DNA of 11,098 nt, from contig JAKAVW010000071.1 of assembly GCA_021827445.1 (NCBI GenBank), positions 1 to 11,098 on the forward strand. The letters are read 5' to 3'. Below the pieces are notes generated by a model. The model was given only the letters and a program-made list of their open reading frames with translations, had not been told where the DNA came from and ran no database searches. Positions 1 through 7,770 of this stretch are shown in pieces; positions within the stretch are counted from its first letter, which is position 1, and each line of letters begins with the position of its first letter. Source of the DNA: Pseudomonadota bacterium. Its GTDB lineage: Bacteria; Pseudomonadota; Gammaproteobacteria; Acidithiobacillales; Acidithiobacillaceae. The position numbers were made by a program, and so were the translations under genes.

Positions 1-2
1 CC

Positions 3-209
3 GTAGATTTCCCGCAGAGAATGACACCGTTTTTGCAGGATATTGAGGAGGTCCAAAATTATCCAGTAATCGTAAGTTTCAAGCGCTATCCAAACCAGCT
101 GGGCATGAGCGTAGCCATGGACAGGCACCTTGAAGGGTGCGCAAAAGATTGGCGCATTTGGCGCCCAGCAAACGAGGGGTTGGAAAGTGGTAAACTATAT
201 GAATATTAA
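3..209 (+). CDS. C-terminal end of an unrecognised protein (partial, open at the left edge)
   Basis: This plus-strand frame is open from the first complete codon of the window (position 3) to a TAA at 207-209, giving about 68 residues. There is an ATG at 21, but no ribosome-binding site precedes it and the frame continues upstream, so a C-terminal fragment of a longer gene is likelier. The composition looks protein-like: mixed charged and aromatic residues, with no low-complexity stretches. A run with several Trp, Arg and Glu residues precedes the end, which reads GKLYEY. I do not recognise the family. It converges on the 77-aa protein gene (ending at 246) with 36 bp between stops, which means the minus-strand dnd-like operon ends there. 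It could be a chance frame, since no homologue was identified. Confidence 0.4.
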   Translation, partial: VDFPQRMTPFLQDIEEVQNYPVIVSFKRYPNQLGMSVAMDRHLEGCAKDWRIWRPANEGLESGKLYEY

Positions 210-245
210 TGAGAAACTGTAGAAAAGCATTCGCCTGGCGGACCC

Positions 246-479
246 TCAAAAAAATTGACCAGAGGACCATCGATTTGGCTGACCACACTCACTCAGGACT
301 TCTTCGATACGGGGGTACACGTTATGTGCACGCTCTTCGCCTGAACGCTCACGCTGGATACCAACCAGCTCTTCGAGAACATCCATCGGTACGTCGTGCT
401 TAACGCACAGTTCTTCCAGTACGGTACGTGCGTTAGGGTCGGACCACAATGGCAAATCGCCAAGAAACACATCGCTCAT
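246..479 (-). CDS. Small protein accompanying DNA-modification (dnd-type) genes, 77 aa
   Basis: The start is the ATG at 479-477, whose last bases form an ATGA overlap with the dndC stop. The longer frame reaching 527 is rejected because it would run back into dndC. The protein begins MSDVFLGDLPLW and is mostly helical and acidic, with a Glu/Leu/Val-rich centre and no membrane segment or metal-binding motif. It resembles short proteins annotated next to DndC-like and other DNA-modification genes; this is family memory and was not tested by a search. Translational coupling to dndC suggests it works with that enzyme, perhaps as a small accessory or DNA-binding subunit, which is inference. It ends at TGA 248-246, 36 bp from the stop of the convergent plus-strand gene, so no dndD or dndE follows. 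It is intact, although the dndC before it is broken. Confidence 0.7.
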   Translation of the reverse strand: MSDVFLGDLPLWSDPNARTVLEELCVKHDVPMDVLEELVGIQRERSGEERAHNVYPRIEEVLSECGQPNRWSSGQFF

Positions 480-1666
480 ACTGCCTCCCCTTGTTGTTTG
501 GCTGGTTTGCTGATTTCCTCGGCCCAAATGGCGTGGATTCGTTGAATTTCGTCGTGCGAAATCAGCGGGTCGCCATACTCGGCTTGAGTAACCAGCAATT
601 TATCCAAAATCATTTTACGGGCCTGAATGGTGAACGGTCCTGGCACGTGTTTTATCTGCTCACCGCGTGAATTGAATGTAATTTCACCGTTACGCCGCTC
701 GACCGAGCGATAACGTGGATCGTTGCGAATACTTTTTAGCCACAGACGAAAATCGATCAGCGCTGAGAAATGGTGGTTGCCCGAATCCACAAGACCTTGA
801 AGACTCTTATCTTTTTCAACAACTGTGCATGTCCAGCAACCAAAGCGACTGTTGGATGTACCACATCCCGGTGCCTCCTCCTTGCTCAACACCACCGGGC
901 ATTCCCCGCCTTCAGCATCGCGGTACAGTTGGATCAAGTCGCGATGGGTTCCTCCCCAAGGCGGCTGGCAGCGGCCCAGCACATCCCAAACGTCATCCAT
1001 CGTGAGATGAACAATCGGACGGTAAATGAACGTCCCTGGCAACTCGCTGTGTGGCGTGAGGTTCGAACCCGCGAGATTTTGAAACTTGTTGATCGAGTTA
1101 CGACGTCTCTCGCTCTCGTCAAGACGCACGCCCAGTGCTACGATGGCCGCGCCGTGGGCGGACACATTGTCCAGGATGTACCGGCTAGTCGGTTTAATTT
1201 TCAGGCGGTCGGTGCACCAGCGCATCGTCTGGTTTGGGCTGGGATAGCGCTTGCCGATTAATAGCGTCCAGAAAGTTTTGTCTGGCGCAGGGCGGGTCGT
1301 CACTACTGTGACCGGCAATCGAAGGCTTTCGGCCATGCTGGCAATAGCAGACTGCACCTTGGCAAGATGTGCCATGACCAACGGGCTTTCGACCTGTGTG
1401 TCGTTGGACACCAAATGGACATGGCGCTTTCGCTGGGATGGTGGAACCTGCAACAGGGCTTCGAAGATCGCTTAGGCAACAACAGTTGAGTCTTTGCCAC
1501 CAGAAAACCCGATGATCCAAGGGTAATCCTGCGCGTCAGACAGATATTCGGTGCGAACAGAACGGACAACGTCGTCCCAAAAATCGGTCTCGGCCCCCAA
1601 GACTAACTGGACGATACAATCGCTACTGGTATTTTCATTCAGCATATTAGGTTGAATTTTACCCAT
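476..1666 (-). pseudogene. dndC: DndC-family DNA phosphorothioation sulfurtransferase, interrupted by an in-frame TAA
   Basis: DndC is an adenylating (PAPS-reductase/ATP-pyrophosphatase-like) iron-sulfur enzyme that activates the DNA backbone for replacement of a non-bridging oxygen by sulfur. The product would be 396 residues, somewhat shorter than the roughly 490-550 of classical DndC. Residues 55-60 are the SGGKDS pyrophosphatase loop. Further on are RWCTDRLKIKP (Cys about 151), a PIxxxxxDDVW-type stretch, and the RFGCWTC segment (Cys about 277 and 280, with another at about 268), which supply the likely Fe-S ligands. Codon 65 is TAA (1474-1472). The same frame continues directly as AIFEALL and the rest of the family sequence, so this is a single nonsense substitution, not a frameshift. 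DndC relatives have Gln at this position as I recall, so CAA to TAA is likely. The start ATG at 1666 is 33 bp behind the tniE-like stop, giving operon-like spacing, but its Shine-Dalgarno is poor and ATG 1645 is possible. Restart after the stop would lack the catalytic loop. Confidence 0.88.
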
Positions 1667-1699
1667 GTTAGCGCTGGATCAAGCCAAAGCACTGATCAC

Positions 1700-3130
1700 T
1701 CATTCGCATAATGGCACCCAGTAGGATCTGCCCTTCAAAACTACAATAACACTGCCTCTCTCAGCCCTCAACACATCCACACCCCGCCCCACCTTCCTCG
1801 GCAACCCATGAAAATACGCCAACCCCACCGACACCCACCGACGCAAAAACTCCTCGCCTTCCCCGCCCTCACACATCATCGCCAGCATTTCCTGCTCTAA
1901 CTTGCGCTGACGGACCTTCTGGGCCGCGCCATCTTTGGCTGCAGGCATCGCGACAACTACAGAATGCGCCTCACGCAAATATCGCACAAAACCAGTCAGA
2001 CCGGCGCGTTGACCAGGCACCTTAGCTAGGTACTCATCCACTGTCCTTTGATCCGGCTTCTCCAGCCCCATTTTCTGGATCTCCAGCAACAGGGCTTTCG
2101 CAGGTGCCATGGCAAGGCGCACGGAGCGCAAACTCAGTTTTCCAGCCTTCACCTCCACCATAAGTGTATTGTGATAGCCTTTCAGTATCCGCAGCCCTGC
2201 CGGATCGCCTTCCAGCGCCTTCAGCATACCAGTAATTTGCCGTTTCTCGGAATCCTCTGCCTGCACAGCAACATCTTTGATCACTAGCCCAGTTTCCTGC
2301 ATCCACCGCATGGGAAGCCTCACCCTGCGTAGCCCTTCGGAGCTGAAATGTCCAATCAACCGGTTGTAGTCCGGGATAGACTTCCAGACTTTCTAGATGT
2401 CCAGAAAAAAGGAAAGATAGCGATTCACGGTAATGGCCGCCTTGTTATCCCCCACTGTGGTACCCAGCCATGTACCAAACTGCTCAAAATGATCCGCCAT
2501 AACCGGCACCGAAAACGCGGCCCGATTCATGGCTATCCGCTTTTTCAGGAGGCCTCGCCAATAGCAGGGCTCGCACTGAGCACCTCTGCCAGCCGGCATA
2601 GATTGCCCACATTCCTTGCAGAGAATCATTCCGCCATCGAGGCAGACATTGCACAAGCGCCGTCCATCGTCGGCCACCACCAAGAGTCTAGGGTGGTGGC
2701 AGGCCTGGCAGTTTCCATGATCGGCATGGGCGCATTTTGGGCAAAGCCGCAGATTATGATTGAACCGAGATACCCGCGTTAGCCTTCTCGACAACTCGCC
2801 ACAAAGCTCACAGGCCTCAGCCTCCCTAAAATATTTCGCACAGGAATTACATACAGCGCCAGAGTGCGTCACCCGTCCCACTCGGAAGTCTGTCTTTCCA
2901 CACCGTATGCAGGGCCGGTCCACCGCACAGCGACGACACACAGCAGCCATATCCCTGCGCGGCAACCGTGCGTAATTTCCACACTTCGGACATAGTCGGC
3001 GCTTGAATTCTCGTGCGTAGCATGTGGGACAATACTTATGGCCGTGATATACCCGCGTGATTTTTCTGCCTCGTTTACCACATTCGTCGCAAATCACCTC
3101 AGCCGAAGGTATCGCCACCGTATCCGTCAT
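1700..3130 (-). pseudogene. tniE: TniE-like transposition accessory protein with six tandem zinc ribbons, interrupted by an in-frame TAG
   Basis: The start is the ATG at 3130-3128, which overlaps the tniQ stop as ATGA. The GTG at 3169 is less likely. Full length would be 476 codons before the final TGA at 1702-1700. Residues 14-189 hold twelve CxxC pairs (14, 34, 47, 65, 74, 94, 107, 130, 141, 160, 171, 186), which group naturally into six consecutive four-cysteine zinc ribbons. The rest is helical and basic, and its first part (near NRYLSFFLDI) is reminiscent of the DNA-binding arm domain of tyrosine recombinases, but no catalytic domain follows. Codon 246 is TAG (2395-2393). The frame then continues for 230 codons as KVWKSIPDYNRL and onward, so the gene is split by a single nonsense codon into a 245-residue zinc-finger part and a C-terminal part. 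The position after tniQ matches tniE of Tn6022-type elements. The name rests on order and architecture, not on alignment. A target-DNA-binding role is inference. Confidence 0.75.
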
Positions 3131-4257
3131 CGCTGCAGCATCTCCAGCCTGCGCTGCAATCGCCGCCACATGCGCATGACTTCGTGACGCGGCCGTGGCT
3201 GACCAGGCTCGCGTACTGCCAGCTTTCTGGGTCCTCTGGCGTTATCAGGCAATTGCGCGAAAACTTCTGCAAACAAGTCTGGCATCCGTTCTCCCTTACT
3301 CACAAAGCCTTGACGCGTAATACCCGATTTCTGCAGATGCATTGACACCTCGGCCAAGTCGGTTCGCATCAGTTTCCACAGCGCATCTAGCAACAGGTGA
3401 CGTTCCGCTGTCCCGAGCAGTTCAACCCCCGTGCCAGGATTCAGCGGCAACGCAGGGGCTGCAATCCCCATGCTTTCCAGAAATGAGTGCAAAGCCTCCG
3501 CATCACTGCGATTAGCTCTTCGCAATAATGCGGACAAAAAAGACGCACCGACAAACCATGCGTCGGTCTCCGTCAGCTGTGCCATGAACTGACTTCTGCC
3601 ATGACGAATCGCCTCATCGCCTGCATTCTGGAACGCCATAGCATCGTCCGAACATGGCGTAATAGCGCCCACACCCCGCAAATTACCGCTGCAGGTCGCG
3701 CAGACCGCCACATGACCATCCTCCGCATGCAGTCGGTGCGGCTCAAAGGGCGCCCCACAATGCGGGCAGCGGTCCAGCAGCAAACAATGATGATGCTCGC
3801 AACCTACATGCCAGGAGAACCGCCATTGGAGACGATAATAGGGGATACCGTCATCGCGCAGACAAGCTGGACAATACTGCAGGCCGCTTCGTCGCTTGGT
3901 ATTCCGCGCGCCCAGCGCCAATATCCATGGCCACACGGCTTTTTCGGGAAGAGGTCCTTTACTAAAACGCTCAGCGACATTTTTGAGCGTCGCGGCGCGA
4001 AAGCAAGACAGTGAAATCCCCGCCGGCGCAACCAGCTTATTCAACGGTGCATCATCCAGAAAACGATCAGCATCTCTCGTCCATAGGCGCCACTTAGGCC
4101 ATATTTCGCCGGTAAGCACCATGGGGTCACAGCCCTGGGCAAGCGCCGCCCGTACCAGCCACGACGAGATAATCTCATCGGGCAGCAAAGGTACAGAACG
4201 CACCCAACGCGGGCGATCTACACCAGTTCCCGGATGCCACGTGTAGGCCGTAGCCAT
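3127..4257 (-). CDS. tniQ: TniQ/TnsD-family target-site selector
   Basis: TniQ proteins recognise the target (DNA or an adaptor) and load the TnsC ATPase there. This one has 376 residues, a TniQ-type length shorter than Tn7 TnsD (about 500). The N-terminal family signature is clear: PLLPDEIISSWLVRAA at 23-38. A zinc-binding core follows: CPAC at 129-132, the W.FSWHVGCEHH stretch near 145-156, CPHC at 164-167, then CATC at 186-189. The C-terminal half is helical, ending in an Arg-rich tail (RPRHEVMRMWRRLQRR). The ATG at 4257 is preceded by GAGGGT at good spacing and lies inside tnsC, overlapping it by 40 bp. The stop overlaps the next gene by ATGA. It corresponds to tniD of AbaR-type elements. 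The target it selects is unknown here. The gene beyond the right end is transcribed away from the transposon, which is not the arrangement expected for a glmS-type attTn7 insertion. Confidence 0.92.
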   Translation of the reverse strand: MATAYTWHPGTGVDRPRWVRSVPLLPDEIISSWLVRAALAQGCDPMVLTGEIWPKWRLWTRDADRFLDDAPLNKLVAPAGISLSCFRAATLKNVAERFSKGPLPEKAVWPWILALGARNTKRRSGLQYCPACLRDDGIPYYRLQWRFSWHVGCEHHHCLLLDRCPHCGAPFEPHRLHAEDGHVAVCATCSGNLRGVGAITPCSDDAMAFQNAGDEAIRHGRSQFMAQLTETDAWFVGASFLSALLRRANRSDAEALHSFLESMGIAAPALPLNPGTGVELLGTAERHLLLDALWKLMRTDLAEVSMHLQKSGITRQGFVSKGERMPDLFAEVFAQLPDNARGPRKLAVREPGQPRPRHEVMRMWRRLQRRLEMLQR

Positions 4258-5105
4258 TGCTTACCCTCTATGATCGATTTGCCGATTTTTTCCGTACCCG
4301 TTTTAATGGCTTCCACAGCACATTCCACCAAAAGGCGGTGCAGATTACCCAGATTTCCTTCGGAAATAGCGAAAAGCAGACTTACCGTCTCACTTTGATG
4401 CAGCAAGGAAGGTTTTTTGAGCGGCAATACTTGTTCAAAACTTGCTACCAGTTGCTGAAACTCTGGGTTCAATTCCCAAGGCGGCAACGTGACCACGTCA
4501 AAGCGGCTGGCATGCTGTGGGTCCGTGTGCAAAACACGGACGGCCTCTCTGGTGCCCACGCCGACGATGGGAACCGCCAATTCGTTGCATAACAGCTTGA
4601 CGGCGTTCATAACCTCGCGTTGCTTGGTCACCGTCCCGGTCAGGAGAGAGTGAAATTCGTCGATAACCAAAATACGCACATGGCAGTCTCGCATCAGATG
4701 AACCACCTGATAGCGCAACTTGGAAGCCGGGTCTGTTGCCCGGTATGGAGTCCAAAAGCGCTCCAGGATCGCTATATACAACCCCTTTTCGTCTGCGCTG
4801 GGCGGCGCTTCGCTCACAATGACCGGTTTGACGGGTTCCGAATTCTCATTGACATAGCCCTCTCCATGCAACTTCTGAAAGCGCCGAATAATCGTTGTCT
4901 TCCCGTTATTAGAGTCACCAACGATCAGCAGATTAGGCATGCGTGGGCGCACGGGCTTTTCCATTAAACCACGCAAGTTATCCAAAAGGCGATTAGCCTG
5001 GGCATAACCAATCCAACGCGGCTCGTCGAGAAATGCCATGCGCTCCTTATCCGACACGCCTAAAACGTGCCGAAATTCTGGGTGAATATGAGCGAGGTCT
5101 ATCAT
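4218..5105 (-). CDS. tnsC: TnsC/TniB-type AAA+ ATPase, transposition regulator
   Basis: This ATPase connects the target selector (TniQ) to the transposase and carries target immunity in this superfamily. It has 295 residues, the length of TniB rather than the long Tn7 TnsC (about 555). The Walker A motif is GDSNNGKTT at 63-71 and Walker B is RILVIDE at 144-150. A sensor-like PIVGVGT follows at about 179-185, and SRFDVV at 200-205 contains a probable arginine finger. The N-terminal approach (HPEF...W.GY.QA...L) is typical of the TniB family. The start ATG at 5105 overlaps the tnsB stop as ATGA, so it is translationally coupled. It ends with TAG at 4220-4218, which shows that TAG is used as a true stop in this operon. 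Intact, with no unusual residues seen. Confidence 0.94.
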   Translation of the reverse strand: MIDLAHIHPEFRHVLGVSDKERMAFLDEPRWIGYAQANRLLDNLRGLMEKPVRPRMPNLLIVGDSNNGKTTIIRRFQKLHGEGYVNENSEPVKPVIVSEAPPSADEKGLYIAILERFWTPYRATDPASKLRYQVVHLMRDCHVRILVIDEFHSLLTGTVTKQREVMNAVKLLCNELAVPIVGVGTREAVRVLHTDPQHASRFDVVTLPPWELNPEFQQLVASFEQVLPLKKPSLLHQSETVSLLFAISEGNLGNLHRLLVECAVEAIKTGTEKIGKSIIEGKQWLRPTRGIRELV

Positions 5106-6982
5106 GCAATATCATCCAATGGCTTAACAACACCTTCCAGCAACATCGAGGCAGGGGCCGCTTTCTCCAATACGGTTCTATTCGAACTCAGCGGCTGTGA
5201 GGGAGATACCTTTTTCGCATGTTCATTACGCTTTTGCTGCTGGCGACGCGCCTTTTTCGTCCTTTCCGACGAGCCATCGACCTGTTGCCGCAGATCATTC
5301 AGGGCTTGGAGCACCATAGCCTCATCCACAGATTTCATACCCTGCTGACGAGCGCGGCTTACCGCCTGCTGGTACTCCCAGATACTCATGCTCGGCATCG
5401 TCTGATCCGCGTATGGGACGCGAAAATACATTTTTAACTCAGGATCATGGAACCAGATCACGCTGATATCACGGGGGTCACGGCGGAAAATGAATTGCCG
5501 CTTTTTACCTGGGGTATCCGGGTCATCCGCATTGATCCACTGCCGGATAACGTCCGCATAATAGGTCAGTCCATCTACGGAAATACCATCCACCTGAATA
5601 GTCCGCTTGAACATCGGCAAGAAGTCTAATAACAAAACCTCACGATTCACTGGTATCGCGGGCATTCCGCGGCCGGGGCTATCTTTATCACCGAAGATAC
5701 CCAGTTCCCATTTTTTCTCTGGTGTCATACCAAGAGCGGAATGAATCCGCTTGTGATATACCTTGCAAATCAGTGTAACCAGCCATGTTTCAAATTCGGA
5801 CTTGGTCATCGTAGCATGCTTCTCGGAGTCGTATTCGTCCCGTTCCTTTATCGACGAGAACGTCGTTCCGGGTAGGTCATGGATCTCTTTCAGCATGGTG
5901 CCCAATAAACGTTCGATGTGGCCACCATAGCGAGGCTGCTTTACCGGGCGGTATTCCAGCCGAATATTGTACATCATGCAGGAATTACGGAAGCTTTCCG
6001 AGCGAAAATCCGATCCATTATCCACATGAATGGTCGTCATTAGACCAGACACCGGCCATTTTGCATCGACTTGATGCAAGACCAACCAATCATCTTTGGG
6101 AAGAATAGCTTGCGCCACACACATTGCCACAGAGGTTACCGAAGGTGCGTCAAAGGACAGATAGTAGCCAACGACCATGCGACTAAAAACATCTATTGCC
6201 ATAGTAATATAGGGGCGGCCAATGGGTTTGCGATAAATATCGTCAACCAGAATAATGTCTGCGGGTGTGTGGTCTATCTGCACAACAGCCAATGGATAAT
6301 CCGCGTTGGGGAACTGACCAGGGACAGGAATGAACTTGTTCTTGGCCTTCTCACGATATCCCCGCTTGCGTAGCGTCTCACGTTCACTGATCTCCGCAAC
6401 CCTGGCGCGTATCGTGTTCGGGTGCGGTATCTCAGTGAGTTGCGCTGCAATGCACCGTCGGCGCACTTCCAAAACCACCTTCTGAACGGAGGGCCTCTGC
6501 ACAGTCAGATACAACGCACTGATAACATCCTGAATAATCTGTTCCGCATGCAACGATATTTTCTTGGCGCCTCTCCTGACCCCTCTTTTCCCCGGCATGA
6601 GTCCGTCAAGAGTCCCCGCATCCCGATATAGCTTCAGCCAACGGTAAAGCGTGGTGAAGTTGATTCCCACCTCTTGAGCTCGGGCCTCTACTTCACGCCG
6701 CCCCACGTCAAATCGGTCCAGAAGCGGTTGTATCGCGGCATATCGGGATTGCGCCGTCTTCCAGTCTTCGTCGGCAATGGTATCCAGATCACGAACCACT
6801 ACGCTGTCACCCACCGCAGGCGCCAAGTCGGCGATACGCAGGTTGCAACTCCGGGCAGACTCCACATCCAACCCAATGACGCTTTCCAAATCCAGCACCT
6901 CGGTGATGCGGTAAATCTTTCCGGAGGCCGCCACCATTTTCCCTGGTGCAGGCAGAAACGTTTGTCGGGTCGGCTTAGTCAT
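5102..6982 (-). CDS. tnsB: TnsB/TniA-type DDE transposase
   Basis: TnsB binds repeats in the transposon ends, cuts the 3' strands and joins them to the target. The start is the ATG at 6982, which overlaps the tnsA stop by 8 bp (MTKPTRQ...), giving 626 residues. The open frame further upstream (to 7258) is the shadow of tnsA. Residues about 85-140 form a helix-turn-helix region (GINFTTLYRWLKLYRDAG). The RNase-H-fold catalytic core carries D237 (QIDHTP), D321 (HVDNGSDF) and E357 (GGHIERLLG); the last two are 35 residues apart, as in the integrase superfamily. A Mu-transposase-like beta-barrel region follows (about 450-525), then a basic Gln/Lys/Arg-rich tail that in Tn7 relatives contacts TnsC. 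All catalytic residues are present, so the enzyme looks active. Confidence 0.96.
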   Translation of the reverse strand: MTKPTRQTFLPAPGKMVAASGKIYRITEVLDLESVIGLDVESARSCNLRIADLAPAVGDSVVVRDLDTIADEDWKTAQSRYAAIQPLLDRFDVGRREVEARAQEVGINFTTLYRWLKLYRDAGTLDGLMPGKRGVRRGAKKISLHAEQIIQDVISALYLTVQRPSVQKVVLEVRRRCIAAQLTEIPHPNTIRARVAEISERETLRKRGYREKAKNKFIPVPGQFPNADYPLAVVQIDHTPADIILVDDIYRKPIGRPYITMAIDVFSRMVVGYYLSFDAPSVTSVAMCVAQAILPKDDWLVLHQVDAKWPVSGLMTTIHVDNGSDFRSESFRNSCMMYNIRLEYRPVKQPRYGGHIERLLGTMLKEIHDLPGTTFSSIKERDEYDSEKHATMTKSEFETWLVTLICKVYHKRIHSALGMTPEKKWELGIFGDKDSPGRGMPAIPVNREVLLLDFLPMFKRTIQVDGISVDGLTYYADVIRQWINADDPDTPGKKRQFIFRRDPRDISVIWFHDPELKMYFRVPYADQTMPSMSIWEYQQAVSRARQQGMKSVDEAMVLQALNDLRQQVDGSSERTKKARRQQQKRNEHAKKVSPSQPLSSNRTVLEKAAPASMLLEGVVKPLDDIA

Positions 6983-7664
6983 GATCCGGCATCCAAAGTT
7001 CGCTGGCATAGCCCAACGGCTGTGACCAGTCGCACTCCATCCGTGCAGTCGCCAATAGGTGCCACAAATGGCTAATGCCCATGGCGCGATCCACTTCTCC
7101 AAAAAAGTGGCGAGCCAGCAGGTGGTCAAACGTCGCGGTCCCCATTTGACGCAGATTCCCGATAATCCATTCTGACTCTTCCGGCAGGAACTGCATTTGC
7201 CTATACCGCTGTAGAAACATGGCATTCTTCCAGCGTTGGTCGCGAATACGCGGTTCATGCCTCAAATGAAATACGTAGCCCCGCTCCTTGCAATAAGTCA
7301 TGGCCGCACGGAATTTTGTTTTCCATTCAGGAAGATGCTCGTCCAGTTCGCTGGCCGGCTTCACCTCAACAAGAATAGGAGCGCGGTAAGGCCCAGGATA
7401 AGCCCGATAAGTCACCAGATAGTCAGGCGTATAGGGATAGGTTTGCCCGTTAGAACCAATAAACTCAATGGTCGCAGGTTGCGAAACCACATCCAGTACC
7501 CGCCTATCCGTTTCCAGGCGGATCAGAAAGTCCCGTTCCAGCGTAGATTCGAAGTCTACCGGCCCCACGCCGCGAAACGGATAAAGCCCGGATACGCTAC
7601 GCCGGGTCGTACCGATCTTGCGCCTAGCGGGGTTTTCAACTTTGTTGCAGCTATTGATGTTCAT
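6975..7664 (-). CDS. tnsA: TnsA/TniC-type endonuclease
   Basis: TnsA cleaves the 5' strands at the transposon ends, so that with TnsB the element is cut out (cut-and-paste) instead of forming cointegrates. I chose the ATG at 7664, giving 229 residues, because AAGG sits six bases upstream. The frame extends to an in-frame start codon at 7721, but that region contains the end repeats. The restriction-endonuclease-like fold shows DFESTLERDF (37-46, with the acidic residue E39 or E43), D81 in YTPDYLV, and E100/K102 in ILVEVKP, matching the TnsA Glu-Asp-Lys active site. The C-terminal third is helical, as in TnsA, where it contacts TnsC. One of the 18-bp end repeats (7643-7660) lies inside its first codons, so TnsB binding would probably repress expression of the whole operon. 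Intact. Confidence 0.94.
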   Translation of the reverse strand: MNINSCNKVENPARRKIGTTRRSVSGLYPFRGVGPVDFESTLERDFLIRLETDRRVLDVVSQPATIEFIGSNGQTYPYTPDYLVTYRAYPGPYRAPILVEVKPASELDEHLPEWKTKFRAAMTYCKERGYVFHLRHEPRIRDQRWKNAMFLQRYRQMQFLPEESEWIIGNLRQMGTATFDHLLARHFFGEVDRAMGISHLWHLLATARMECDWSQPLGYASELWMPDHD

Positions 7665-7770
7665 ATTGAACCTTGTAGCGGCTATTGGTGGTATTGTGTG
7701 GCAGCATTTGGTATAAATCAAGCGGCATAACCAGTTGTTTCATGGTTCATAGTGTAGCATCAATTGGTAG
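7643..7770 (+). repeat. Four 18-bp direct repeats, probable TnsB-binding sites of the transposon end
   Basis: The repeats are at 7643-7660 (TGTTGCAGCTATTGATGT), 7674-7691 (TGTAGCGGCTATTGGTGG), 7697-7714 (TGTGGCAGCATTTGGTAT) and 7753-7770 (TGTAGCATCAATTGGTAG). By eye, three of the pairings (first/second, second/fourth, third/fourth) agree at 14 of 18 positions and second/third at 12. Consensus is TGTDGCRKCWWTTGRTRK. All face the same way and are spaced 31, 23 and 56 bp start to start. Several same-orientation transposase sites between the tnsA gene and the terminus are what a Tn7-like end needs. The innermost overlaps the tnsA coding start. Assignment as TnsB sites is inference from position and repetition. 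Confidence 0.75.

Noticed and set aside
770..1261. 163-codon plus-strand open frame
   Set aside because: It is antisense to the DndC sequence, which is unmistakable, and has no ribosome-binding site or recognisable protein. Similar shadow frames lie opposite tniQ and tnsB.
1472..2395. Reassigned stop codons (TAA/TAG read as Gln) in the organism
   Set aside because: tnsC ends with TAG and tnsA with TAA at the natural ends of their families, and reading through them gives no further family sequence, so these codons act as stops here.
6983..7258. N-terminal extension of tnsB to a start at 7258
   Set aside because: It lies entirely over tnsA in another frame, the added residues look unlike TnsB, and the ATG at 6982 overlaps the tnsA stop as expected for coupled genes.
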